A DNA stretch of 64,000 nt from assembly GCF_024129355.1 (NCBI RefSeq), contig NZ_JAMXXP010000001.1, positions 186,001 to 250,000 on the forward strand, written 5' to 3'. Below, piece after piece: positions 16,968 to 25,455 of this stretch; position 1 is the first letter of the stretch; every line of letters starts with the position of its first letter. This stretch comes from Acinetobacter lwoffii. Lineage in GTDB: Bacteria > Pseudomonadota > Gammaproteobacteria > Pseudomonadales > Moraxellaceae. Under the pieces are notes generated by a model, which was given only the letters and a program-made list of their open reading frames with translations, was not told the DNA's origin and did no database searches. Made by a program: the position numbers and the translations under genes.

Positions 16968-17021
16968 TTCATCTGATGGGGATATAAAAGATATTCAGTT
17001 CATGTTAAGAATAAAACTGCT

Positions 17022-17099
17022 ATGACTAAAATAGAAATATTTGTCTCCATCCTAGCCGTAATAATTATTTCTACTTTTATTTATCTTGTATGTCAGTAA
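17022..17099 (+). CDS. 25-residue membrane peptide, module copy 1
   Basis: A tiny frame coding for a peptide that starts MTKIEIFVSILAV and is hydrophobic to its last residues, ending VCQ. It is a single membrane helix. The ribosome site is poor, but the same N-terminal pattern (TKxEIxVxIL) is found in the 32-residue peptide at 18152, and both have a shared upstream element and a terminator. That parallel is the main argument that it is expressed. Confidence 0.5.
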   Translation: MTKIEIFVSILAVIIISTFIYLVCQ

Positions 17100-17111
17100 G
17101 TTAGTAAGCTA

Positions 17112-17137
17112 AGAACCGCCTTTGGGGCGGTTTTTTG
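17112..17137 (+). terminator. Terminator after module-1 peptide
   Basis: AACCGCC-TTTG-GGGCGGTT followed by a T tract. Confidence 0.75.
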
Positions 17138-17283
17138 ATAAGTGGAAGTTTCACCTGGCTATATAGGGTCAATTTTAAAAAGACTTAAAATAGTAAAACA
17201 TAACTTTACAAATCCACTCTCCCGAGGCTTTAAATAAGATTGAAAATTAATGTAAAGTGTCGCCCTTAATACATGGGGATATT

Positions 17284-17622
17284 ATGAAAAATTTAAGCTT
17301 ATTCTTTTTTATTGTGATTTTAGCTGGGTGTGGACACAAGGAATCTAGTGGTCAGCATTTTGATTTAGAAACAAGCAAAAAGGAACAGCTTGAATTTGCA
17401 AAAGAAGCTACAAAAGAATTCATTCCCAATCCTGATTCAGCTAAGTTCCGCAATCAAATAGGAGAGTGTGGAGAGGTAAGCTATAAAGAAGCAGACGGTA
17501 AAGATATTGGTTTTCAACGTTTCATTGTGCTTCAGAAAAATATAGTGCTTGTAGAAAATCAGACGGATCAAAAGCAATTTGAGTTGTCATGGAAGAATGC
17601 TTGTACGCCAAGCTGGAAGTAA
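17284..17622 (+). CDS. Small lipoprotein with CGEV domain, module copy 1
   Basis: A 112-residue protein with a lipoprotein signal peptide: hydrophobic LSLFFFIVILAG then Cys16 (lipobox LAGC). The mature part holds DSAKFRN, CGEV (Cys62) and GFQRFIV, and a second Cys near the end (Cys107). The same pattern with matched cysteines occurs in the protein at 18933, so a disulfide-stabilised periplasmic domain is likely. ATG 17284 is preferred over an upstream in-frame start because it leaves a clean signal peptide. It is a phage cargo gene, possibly for superinfection exclusion; that role is inferred from its position only. Confidence 0.8.
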   Translation: MKNLSLFFFIVILAGCGHKESSGQHFDLETSKKEQLEFAKEATKEFIPNPDSAKFRNQIGECGEVSYKEADGKDIGFQRFIVLQKNIVLVENQTDQKQFELSWKNACTPSWK

Positions 17623-17624
17623 TT

Positions 17625-17655
17625 AAAAAGCCCTTTAATTAAGGGCTTTCTTTTA
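17625..17655. terminator. Palindromic bidirectional terminator
   Basis: AAAGCCCTTTAATTAAGGGCTTT is a near-perfect palindrome flanked by A and T tracts, placed between the forward lipoprotein gene and the convergent 56-residue gene. Confidence 0.8.
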
Positions 17656-17823
17656 TTCACCAGATGATTCAGATTTTTGATCTTTTTCATTTCCATACTC
17701 TAAAGCAACCTGTTGCGCTTCAGCTGCAGCAGTGGCTTCTATTGGAATCGAGTCAGCTGCGATAGCAACGGTACCGGTAAATCCCATTAAAGCTAAGATT
17801 AGAATTTTCGAATACTTTTTCAT
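17653..17823 (-). CDS. 56-residue secreted peptide
   Basis: A small reverse-strand gene with a strong ribosome site (AGAGGA, seven bases before the ATG). The product starts MKKYSKILILALMGFTG and continues TVAIA-ADS, a textbook signal peptide with cleavage expected after about residue 22. The mature peptide of about 34 residues is acidic and Ala-Gln-Glu-rich, with no cysteine. It is transcribed toward the lipoprotein gene and shares its terminator. Probably a prophage moron expressed in the lysogen; function unknown. Confidence 0.7.
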   Translation of the reverse strand: MKKYSKILILALMGFTGTVAIAADSIPIEATAAAEAQQVALEYGNEKDQKSESSGE

Positions 17824-18151
17824 TTGAATTTCCTCTACGTTTCTAAGACTTAATTTCAGTGTAGAGAATGATTTAAATCGTGGATGTAGCAGCTATGTCG
17901 GGATATGTAAGATATTCAGGTCTAAAGTTATAGGTTTCTAGGTTTGCGTAAGAATGCTTTTCGGTTGAAACTTTTTGTTGAGTTGCTTAACGAAATGTTT
18001 GAATGCTTCAGTAGGTAGCTACACTCTAAAGACTAAAGAAACTTCCCTAACTTCTAAATCTTTGTAACATCCAATAATTTTTTTGTAATCTTTATGTTAT
18101 TAATTGTTTGCTTTGCTTATCATGTGAGTGATGAAAAGTGGAGCGCCGAAG
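17824..18151. promoter_or_regulatory. Divergent intergenic region
   Basis: This gap separates the reverse-strand secreted peptide from the 32-residue forward peptide and must hold promoters for both. The element shared with 16945 lies at 18084-18103. No longer open frame is convincing here. Confidence 0.35.
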
Positions 18152-18250
18152 ATGCTAACAAAAACAGAAATCATTGTTGTCATACTAATGGTACTAGCCT
18201 TAATTTTCATTGTTTATGAGATGGGGCAAGGTGGTAGTTGGACTTTATAG
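18152..18250 (+). CDS. 32-residue membrane peptide, module copy 2
   Basis: A tiny gene with GGAG nine bases before the ATG. The peptide begins MLTKTEIIVVILMVLAL, a single membrane helix, and ends with a short GQGGSWTL tail. It is a paralogue of the 25-residue peptide at 17022. A TTCG-loop terminator follows at 18280-18300. Confidence 0.55.
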   Translation: MLTKTEIIVVILMVLALIFIVYEMGQGGSWTL

Positions 18251-18279
18251 AATTCAGCCTTTATCAAAGTTAAAAGAAA

Positions 18280-18300
18280 AGCACCTTCGGGTGCTTTTTT
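18280..18300 (+). terminator. Hairpin terminator with TTCG loop
   Basis: AAGCACC-TTCG-GGTGCTT with a T tract. Confidence 0.75.
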
Positions 18301-18330
18301 AATGCCTAAAATTTAAATCGAGACATCATC

Positions 18331-18891
18331 ATGAATGATTTTTTCCTAGCAACAAATCGAAGCATCAAAATCAATGACATTGAAGTGCGTCAGATCCAGA
18401 TGAAAGACTTTGACACCTGGGCAATGCATGCTGAAGTTTTGAAAAACTTCATCAAAGATCAAAATCATTCAGATGAAATTTTGACACAGTTATTTAAAGC
18501 TCATGGGGTACAGGTCATTTCGACTATTGCCTGTGTTACTGATCTGGACCATGAATCACTGGTAAAGCTTGCTGCTGAGGAGCAGGGATTTAAAGAGCTA
18601 CTTAAGGCCGTACTTCTGGTCAATCAGACTTATTTCAAATACGAAAAGCCTAAACGCGGCGTTAAAAAGAAAGATGACTCCACCTGGTTTGATTCATTCC
18701 AGTTTCTGGTATCAATGGGCCATCAGCATAGCGAAATCATGGAAATGACCTACGGCGCATTCCAAGGCTACGTTAAGGCTGCAAATAAGCTGTATAAGCA
18801 GGGAATCTTCAATAACGCCGTTGCAGCACGTGTGGCTCAGTCTGACAAAAAAGGCTTTGAATCATTCAAGAAAGAAATGGTTTCTGATTGA
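18331..18891 (+). CDS. Tail assembly chaperone
   Basis: A 186-residue protein in the position of the lambda G/GT pair, two genes before the tape measure. The first half is the conserved chaperone part; the second (TWFDSFQFLVSMGHQHSEIM) looks like the part normally reached by a frameshift. Here both are in one frame, joined by a Lys-rich linker, so no programmed slip seems needed. It would coat the tape measure during tail assembly. Confidence 0.65.
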   Translation: MNDFFLATNRSIKINDIEVRQIQMKDFDTWAMHAEVLKNFIKDQNHSDEILTQLFKAHGVQVISTIACVTDLDHESLVKLAAEEQGFKELLKAVLLVNQTYFKYEKPKRGVKKKDDSTWFDSFQFLVSMGHQHSEIMEMTYGAFQGYVKAANKLYKQGIFNNAVAARVAQSDKKGFESFKKEMVSD

Positions 18892-18932
18892 TCAAGTAGC
18901 ACCCTAAAGTTATGATGGGAAAATAATAATTT

Positions 18933-19325
18933 ATGGATATGAATATGAAACGTTCTTATATTTTATTGGGGGTATTCGCATTACTACTTTTTATTGCTTT
19001 GCCTTTTTTAGCAAGTGATGATTCCGATTCTCAAGCCGAGCCAGTCCAAGCCTCAGTAAAAACTGTAGCCAGCAGCCAATCTGAGCAGTCAAAAAGAATT
19101 CAAGTACAAACAGATTCACGTATTGCATTAAAGAGCTTTCTAAAAGACTCTGATAGCGCTGAAATAAGAAACCATAATGGTAACTGTGGTGAAGTTAATA
19201 GTAAAAATAGTTTTGGTGGATACACAGGCTTTAAGCGCTTTATTGCAAGCCCAACAATAGTTGCCGTTGAAGGTGAGAATATGAATCCAGAAGAATTCCA
19301 GAAAGCTTGGAACCAGGTCTGCTAA
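18933..19325 (+). CDS. Membrane-anchored CGEV-domain protein, module copy 2
   Basis: A 130-residue protein with an N-terminal hydrophobic segment (YILLGVFALLLFIALPFLA) acting as anchor or signal peptide, a Ser-Gln-rich linker, and a C-terminal domain of about 57 residues homologous to the lipoprotein at 17284: DSAEIRN, NCGEV, GFKRFI and a last-residue Cys. Three ATG codons (18933, 18939, 18945) are possible starts. It separates the tail chaperone from the tape measure, an unusual place for a non-structural gene. Confidence 0.72.
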   Translation: MDMNMKRSYILLGVFALLLFIALPFLASDDSDSQAEPVQASVKTVASSQSEQSKRIQVQTDSRIALKSFLKDSDSAEIRNHNGNCGEVNSKNSFGGYTGFKRFIASPTIVAVEGENMNPEEFQKAWNQVC

Positions 19326-19383
19326 TCTACAGATCATCGTGATTAAGAAAGCATTATAAGGTGCTTTTTAATTTCTAATTTAT

Positions 19384-19404
19384 ACCCGCTTCGGCGGGTT
19401 TTTT
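19384..19404 (+). terminator. Hairpin terminator with TTCG loop
   Basis: ACCCGC-TTCG-GCGGGT followed by six T and ATTGCC, before the tape measure gene. Confidence 0.75.
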
Positions 19405-19428
19405 ATTGCCTGAATTTTAGAGGTCAGT

Positions 19429-22400
19429 ATGTCTGGTAAAAATTTAACATTCAAATTAATCATGGATGCCGACACTAAAGGTTTCGTTGGCAACATCAAG
19501 CAATCAGAAGATGCAGCAAAGTCAGTATTTAACGCAATAAAACAAGAATCGGAGCGGTTAAAACAGGCGACTACCGATGCCTCAAAGGAAATGGGAAATA
19601 TTATCCCTAAAGGCACCAGTGAATTAGCAGACAAGCTCTCTCAGTCTCTAAATACTGCTACAGGCATTATCAAAGATGCTGGTGATAATGCAAAATCTAC
19701 AGCAGGCAATTTTACAGATTTTGGTAATAAGGCTGAAAAAGCATTAGGCCAACTTAAAGGGGATTTAGCTCAAGCCAAGCAAAACCTTGAGGCGTTTTCA
19801 AAAACTAAAGCTTCACCTGCAGATATTGAAAAAGCACAAGTTCAGGTTGATCAACTTGAAAAAGAAGTTCAGCAAGCAGATCAGGCTTTTAGCGGATTTC
19901 AGGCAGAAGTGGGCAAAGCCAATACAAGCCTAAAAGAAACGGATACAGCTGCTCAGACGGCACAGAAGGGAATAGGGGTACTAAAAACCGGATTTACCGC
20001 CCTTATTGGGGTTATGGGCGGTATTGGTATTGGTTTAGGTCTTCGTGAATTGGCAGAAGCAGCTGACTCATATACCAACCTATCTGTACGCATTCAGATT
20101 GCTACCCGTGAAGGAGGGGATTTCTCTTCTGCAATGGCAGGAGTTCATCAGGTAGCATTAGCCACTAATTCCAGTCTAGATGCTACAGCTAGCTTATTCA
20201 CCCGATTGAATACAGTCGGCAAAGAAATGGGGATGACGCAGCAACAAGCGCTAGACCTTACTAAAACAGTTACCCAAGCAATTCAGATCGGTGGTGGTTC
20301 TGCACAAGCAAGTGAAACAGCTGTTCAACAGTTTATTCAGGCTATGCAGGGTGGTGTGCTGCGTGGTGAAGAATTCAACTCCATTATGGAGAATGGTTAT
20401 GGCTTAGCTGAAGCCTTAGCAAAGGGCTTGGGAGTCACGACTGGTGAGCTTCGCAAGATGGCTGAAAATGGCGAGCTTTCGTCAGAGCGAGTTATCAAGG
20501 CCGTTCAAAGCCAGGCTACCCAGATCCAAGAAACCTACAACCAGTTTCCAACTACTATCAGTAACGCTCTACAGCGTATAGCTACATCGTGGCAGATTGT
20601 AATTGGTGAAATGGATCAGGCTAATGGTTCGAGTGCCGCTGTTGCTGATGCCTTGGTTGTAGTAGCTGATAATCTGGGAATTATAAAAGTATTCCTGGAT
20701 GATGTTGGTCTTGGTCTTGCTTCGTTAATTGGGGATTTGCAAGGCGGGATTGATGCAAGCACTATTGATGCCTTCAAAAATGCCATATCTGCTGCTTATG
20801 ATGCGGTTAAGGATCTGGTAGCCCAGGTATATGAGTTTGGTGTGGTTGTTCTCGATACTCTTGGCACATCAATAACAAACACGTTATCTATTTTTTCCTC
20901 GTTCACAGGAGGGGTTTCATCTGCAGGTGAACAAGTTAGCTTCTTGGAGCGAATTTTCCAAGGACTGGGAATTACATTTGGCTTTGTAAGCGATGGTCTT
21001 ACAGCAATCGGTATTATCCTTAAAGTTGCGACAGGCAACTTCTTTATGCTTGCCTCTGCTGCAAACAGTGTTATGGCTGCACTTACTTGGGGGGATGTAA
21101 GTAAACAGTTCGCAGCCAATGCCGACTTGATGAAAGACAAAGCCAAGGAGTATTACGCTGAAGCTGATCGTGAGGCCCAAGAGTTTCAGTCAAAGGGTGT
21201 ACAACGCCTAAATGAGGCAGCTCAAACTCAAGGACAAAAAACAGCAGAAAGATTAGCTTTATCCAAGCAGGAGTTGGAGCAATTACTTTCTGATCAGCAA
21301 TCAGAAGTTAATGGAAAAAAAGCTACGGAGTCCGAAAAGTTAAATGCGGTTCAGGATTATGCCGAGGCAGCCATCAAGGCCAATGGCGGTGTCATGGATG
21401 GCGTGATGCAGGCCGATCTATTAACCAAAGGCTACATCGTCACCATTGATGAGGCTGGCAAGGTTAGTGTTCAGGCAAGTCAGAGTGCAGAGCAGGCTGC
21501 CGAAAGTGCCGCTAAAAAGGAAGAAGCTCTCAAACTGACCAAGGAGAATGTTAAGAAAGCCGATGAGGAATATCTGGCTTATCAGAAACAGGCAACAGCT
21601 GAACGTGCAATTCTGGAACAGCAGATTGAACAAGCCAAAAAGTCTGGTGATTTGAACGCCTTAGCCTCCGCCCAATCCTCAATTAATGCCATCAACGCTA
21701 AAGAAGCAGAGTTGGCCAATAACCGTGATTTACGTATAGCTGAATTAAATAAAGCTAATACCGGGTCTGGCCAAGTGGCTGAAACGGCGTATTCAAGAGC
21801 ATCTGCTGCTGCTAAGCTGTTTGGCGTGGATCTGGATGTATCTCTGAATAAAGTATCCAAGTCTTTTTCTAGTTCCGGAAATGAACTGGATGGACTTAAG
21901 ATTAAGTTGGATGAGGCAGGGTATACAGGTAAACAGGCCGGTGATGTTCTTTACCAGGCATGGGAGGATTGGCTTAGTAAGGCCAAAAGCCAGGCGGAGA
22001 TTGATGCAGCAAATGCCAAGATGCGTGAGTTTGAGGCCCAAGGAGTATTCTCAACCAAGCAGGTTGAACTCGGCATTATGGCTATCCGTAAGGCTAATGC
22101 TGAATTGCCAGATGAATTGGATGAAACAGGGAAGGCCTTTGAGCGTGTCGGGATCAAAACCAAGGAACAATTAAAGCTGTCTGCTCAACAGGCTTTAATG
22201 GACTACAACACAATTCGAAATAGTGGTGAAGCCACTGCCGAAGGGATTGAGCAAGCACACAAAAAAGCAGCCCAAGCAGTAGCACTGTCTGGTGATGCAG
22301 GAGTCATAGCTGCATTTAATGCTGCGGATGCTACACAAAAGCTCAAGGTTCAAATTGATGATACCGGCAAGGCTTCTGTAGAGGCCGGAGATAAAGCGAA

Positions 22401-23076
22401 TGATTCACTCCACAGCATGCGCCAATCAACGGATCGGGTTCGTGACGGGGTTAAAGGCATTGAGGGCAGTGTTCACTCTGCTACCCGGGCAATAGACGGC
22501 GCTAAGTCATCTACCGAAGAATGGGCTGATGCAGTTAACAAGGCCAAAGGCGAATTTGATAAGGCCATGAAGCAGCAAAGTAAATCGCTTGGCAGTCTGG
22601 ATAACTATGATTCTTATAACAAGAATGATGTTATCTCTATGCTGAAATCTCAAGGTTATGACGATAAAGATGCCAAAAAACTTGCGGGTAATATCTGGTC
22701 GCAAGCCATGGAAGCAGATCGTGATGCCAAGATGGCAAGTTATGGTAATAGCGGTGTAGGTGGTCTAGATACGCTCATGAGACAGATGTATGACGATGCA
22801 GCGGCTAAGGGAATTACTACGCAACATGGTACCAACAAGATTAATGAATTGCTTCGCAGTATCAATGTGGCTTCTACCGGTTCCAGTAGCCTGAACGACT
22901 ACGCGCCGTCTATTCCTTCCGTACCATCGGCTAGAGATATTGACTCTACTCCAAAGACCACAATTCGGATCGAGGCGGGTAATGGACAATATGTGGATGC
23001 TCAGGTTAATGCTGATCAAGTAAATCCATTAACTCAGATCCTCAAACAATTAGGAACACTTAAGGGTTCAACATGA
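19429..23076 (+). CDS. Tail tape measure protein
   Basis: A 1215-residue protein, the longest in the window. Residues about 1-180 are helical and Lys-Ala-Gln-rich; a hydrophobic segment (ALIGVMGGIGIGLGL) lies near 188-202, followed by the conserved tape-measure N-terminal domain (about 204-395, with QFIQAMQGGVLRGEEFNSI). More hydrophobic helices lie near 420-540. The rest is coiled coil. It sets tail length and passes into the host during DNA entry. At the usual 1.5 angstrom per residue the tail would be roughly 180 nm. Confidence 0.95.
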   Translation: MSGKNLTFKLIMDADTKGFVGNIKQSEDAAKSVFNAIKQESERLKQATTDASKEMGNIIPKGTSELADKLSQSLNTATGIIKDAGDNAKSTAGNFTDFGNKAEKALGQLKGDLAQAKQNLEAFSKTKASPADIEKAQVQVDQLEKEVQQADQAFSGFQAEVGKANTSLKETDTAAQTAQKGIGVLKTGFTALIGVMGGIGIGLGLRELAEAADSYTNLSVRIQIATREGGDFSSAMAGVHQVALATNSSLDATASLFTRLNTVGKEMGMTQQQALDLTKTVTQAIQIGGGSAQASETAVQQFIQAMQGGVLRGEEFNSIMENGYGLAEALAKGLGVTTGELRKMAENGELSSERVIKAVQSQATQIQETYNQFPTTISNALQRIATSWQIVIGEMDQANGSSAAVADALVVVADNLGIIKVFLDDVGLGLASLIGDLQGGIDASTIDAFKNAISAAYDAVKDLVAQVYEFGVVVLDTLGTSITNTLSIFSSFTGGVSSAGEQVSFLERIFQGLGITFGFVSDGLTAIGIILKVATGNFFMLASAANSVMAALTWGDVSKQFAANADLMKDKAKEYYAEADREAQEFQSKGVQRLNEAAQTQGQKTAERLALSKQELEQLLSDQQSEVNGKKATESEKLNAVQDYAEAAIKANGGVMDGVMQADLLTKGYIVTIDEAGKVSVQASQSAEQAAESAAKKEEALKLTKENVKKADEEYLAYQKQATAERAILEQQIEQAKKSGDLNALASAQSSINAINAKEAELANNRDLRIAELNKANTGSGQVAETAYSRASAAAKLFGVDLDVSLNKVSKSFSSSGNELDGLKIKLDEAGYTGKQAGDVLYQAWEDWLSKAKSQAEIDAANAKMREFEAQGVFSTKQVELGIMAIRKANAELPDELDETGKAFERVGIKTKEQLKLSAQQALMDYNTIRNSGEATAEGIEQAHKKAAQAVALSGDAGVIAAFNAADATQKLKVQIDDTGKASVEAGDKANDSLHSMRQSTDRVRDGVKGIEGSVHSATRAIDGAKSSTEEWADAVNKAKGEFDKAMKQQSKSLGSLDNYDSYNKNDVISMLKSQGYDDKDAKKLAGNIWSQAMEADRDAKMASYGNSGVGGLDTLMRQMYDDAAAKGITTQHGTNKINELLRSINVASTGSSSLNDYAPSIPSVPSARDIDSTPKTTIRIEAGNGQYVDAQVNADQVNPLTQILKQLGTLKGST

Positions 23077-23492
23077 AGCTTATCCGCTTAGCAACATCAG
23101 AAACCGTCCCATTAGAGGACGGTTTTTTATGGCCTGATGAATTTTCATGGAAGGCCATTGAACAGAATCAGACCTATACCATGGATGGCTCTCTGATCAT
23201 TCAGGAGGGCAAGAAGAAGTCGGGTCGACCAATTACTTTACAACCAGCAGATCCGCAAATGGGCTGGATCAAGCTACGTGAACTACGAACTGTTTTGGAA
23301 TGGTCCAAGCTGCAAGGTGAGAATTTCAGACTGCAGTTTGAGCAGCCGCATGACAACCGGCAATTCACCGTCAAATTTAACCACCAGGATGGGGCTTTAG
23401 AGGCTGCACCGGTGAAAGGAATTCCAGCTGTATCACTGGATGATTATTTTAATGTGACCTTACGCTTTACGGAGTTAGACGATGGCGATTGA
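23073..23492 (+). CDS. Minor tail protein
   Basis: A 139-residue protein that starts four bases inside the tape measure stop. It is a beta-rich protein with DEFSWKAIEQNQTYTMDGSL near the N-terminus, typical of tail-tip proteins placed right after the tape measure, like lambda gpM. It overlaps the following gene by 11 bases. Confidence 0.68.
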   Translation: MKLIRLATSETVPLEDGFLWPDEFSWKAIEQNQTYTMDGSLIIQEGKKKSGRPITLQPADPQMGWIKLRELRTVLEWSKLQGENFRLQFEQPHDNRQFTVKFNHQDGALEAAPVKGIPAVSLDDYFNVTLRFTELDDGD

Positions 23493-25446
23493 AACCAAGG
23501 ATTTAGTGATTTACAAGTCTGAACGCTTGACTGATAACTCTGATGGCGGTGGTAAATATTCTGGTGTTGTAGTTCAAGATGGTATCAGCAATAACCTGTT
23601 CAATGATGTGTCGGAAATGGATCGAACCATGGGTGATGTCTCCATGCGTAAGGTCTTTCCAGCAGTCACGACTGAAGACACTGATTTACTCATGGGTGCA
23701 ACAGTATTTGTATCTGAATTGCCGAAAGATCCGAACGTATCGGCATTGCTGTTCAGCACCAAAAACTGGACCGATGAGCGTCAGTCTGCACAGAACCGGG
23801 TGGAAAACTACCTAGCAAAAGGCGGCCAGATCGCAGGTACACCACTGGATACCCACTGGAAAGGTATGTCATCGCTGCAGGTGGCCATGTTTCCGCAAGA
23901 AACTGAATCATCCGTTGGGGATACGATTGTCCTGATCAGTGATGAAGGCAAGGTATTAGAACGTGAGCAGTACGTACGAATCACCAAGGTTGAAACTCGT
24001 ACCGCAGTCATGGTGGTGGATGGCAAAAACGTGGAATACAAGGTTGCCACTTACTCACTCAATGATGCACTGGAAATTGATTTTGTCGGATTATCAGCAC
24101 GTCAGTGGTACAACGGTGAGAAATCCAAGACCATCATTCGGGATACGATTGTTGCGGATACCGGCCTTTACTATTCATCGACTGCATTGGCAGATAATGC
24201 CAATGTGGGTGAATTCACGGTAAATGCCAAAAGTATCTTTGCTCAGCTAATTCCATCCACCCAGACCGGAACTCCAATTATTGATGTCAATGCAGCGGGT
24301 GAAAGTGTGGTACTGGTAGCGGGTAATGAAGACACTATTACAGTCAATTACCCGAATATGGTGATTGGTGTCAGCCAGAACCTTTACATTGGCTCTGCGG
24401 TAATTCCATCAAGTCTGTCTTTTAGCTTGCAAGGCCAGCAAATTAATGACCAAGGTGGATTATTAAAGAATACTCAAGGTACGCAAGTCGGTACGATTGA
24501 TTACCAGCGTGGTTTGATTCAATGGACCGCAGCAGCGCCAGCTGGCACCTCAAGTTTGAATATTAGGTTCAAGCCAGCCGCTGCACCGAACCAGTATTAT
24601 CAGAGTCATGCGATTCCAGTGACTCAGAATAACCAAAGCACCAACTGGACCGGAGTTTTAATTCCAATTCCTGCACCTGGTGCACTTTCGATTTCATACA
24701 TGTCGCAGGGCAAGTTCTATGAGCTTAAAGATGATGGTTCAGGCCAATTAAAGGCCGCCAGTCCATCTTTTGGTTCAGGTATGATCAACTATGAAACTGG
24801 CTCATGGTTATTAACGACTGGCGCACTACCCGATGTAGACACACCAATTCTGCTGAACTGGGGCACACCAATTGTCACTTTTGTTCGATCAAACTTGAGT
24901 GTAGAAAAAGCTGCTTTTGAGTTTGATTTAGAGCGACCAGGTGTATTGCCAGGTATCACCATTAACTGGACTCTTGAAGGGGTAGCCAAAACAGCGACTT
25001 CTAACGCTCAAGGCAAATTCACGGGTGATGCGACAGGTGAAATTAACTATGCTACCGGTATTGGCAAGATCATTCCCAATAAGTTGCCGCAGAAAGGCAC
25101 AGTCTTTTCGGTGATCCATAACTACGGGTCGTCACTTAATCAATCCAAACCAAATATTACTCCCGATGAAAACCACAAATTAAATTTCACCATTGGTACC
25201 GGACCAGCAATTCAGCCAAATAGTGTTGAGTTAAAAATTCCACTTCAAAGCAGTGAGGGGATTACAGGGTCTGTAACCCTGACAGATGTGCCGGTGAATG
25301 CAACTATGGGCAATCTGGTGAATAGCCGCGGTCAAGTGCAAGGCACCATTATCTATGCCACTGGCGCAGTTGAAGTCACACCAAAAAGTACAGCGAGCAG
25401 ATTTGTGCAAACCTTTACACCTATGGCTACCTATGCGGCTGCCTAG
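23482..25446 (+). CDS. Tail protein with repeated beta motif
   Basis: A 654-residue structural protein of the tail tip or side. A short motif of the form G-x-I-x-Y-x-x-G recurs at about nt 24490, 24778, 25036 and 25342, each near the end of a beta domain, so at least four similar beta domains are strung together. The N-terminal 230 residues are different and may be the attachment part. The next gene carries more copies of the motif. No catalytic motif seen. Confidence 0.65.
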   Translation: MAIETKDLVIYKSERLTDNSDGGGKYSGVVVQDGISNNLFNDVSEMDRTMGDVSMRKVFPAVTTEDTDLLMGATVFVSELPKDPNVSALLFSTKNWTDERQSAQNRVENYLAKGGQIAGTPLDTHWKGMSSLQVAMFPQETESSVGDTIVLISDEGKVLEREQYVRITKVETRTAVMVVDGKNVEYKVATYSLNDALEIDFVGLSARQWYNGEKSKTIIRDTIVADTGLYYSSTALADNANVGEFTVNAKSIFAQLIPSTQTGTPIIDVNAAGESVVLVAGNEDTITVNYPNMVIGVSQNLYIGSAVIPSSLSFSLQGQQINDQGGLLKNTQGTQVGTIDYQRGLIQWTAAAPAGTSSLNIRFKPAAAPNQYYQSHAIPVTQNNQSTNWTGVLIPIPAPGALSISYMSQGKFYELKDDGSGQLKAASPSFGSGMINYETGSWLLTTGALPDVDTPILLNWGTPIVTFVRSNLSVEKAAFEFDLERPGVLPGITINWTLEGVAKTATSNAQGKFTGDATGEINYATGIGKIIPNKLPQKGTVFSVIHNYGSSLNQSKPNITPDENHKLNFTIGTGPAIQPNSVELKIPLQSSEGITGSVTLTDVPVNATMGNLVNSRGQVQGTIIYATGAVEVTPKSTASRFVQTFTPMATYAAA

Positions 25447-25455
25447 CGAGGAAAT

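Noticed and set aside
18331..18891. Programmed frameshift in the tail chaperone gene
   Set aside because: An A-rich stretch exists near 18667, but both halves are already in one frame, so no slip is needed.
20796..21180. Overlapping reverse frames with hydrophobic stretches inside the tape measure gene
   Set aside because: Hydrophobicity comes from the antisense of helical coding sequence; no ribosome sites.
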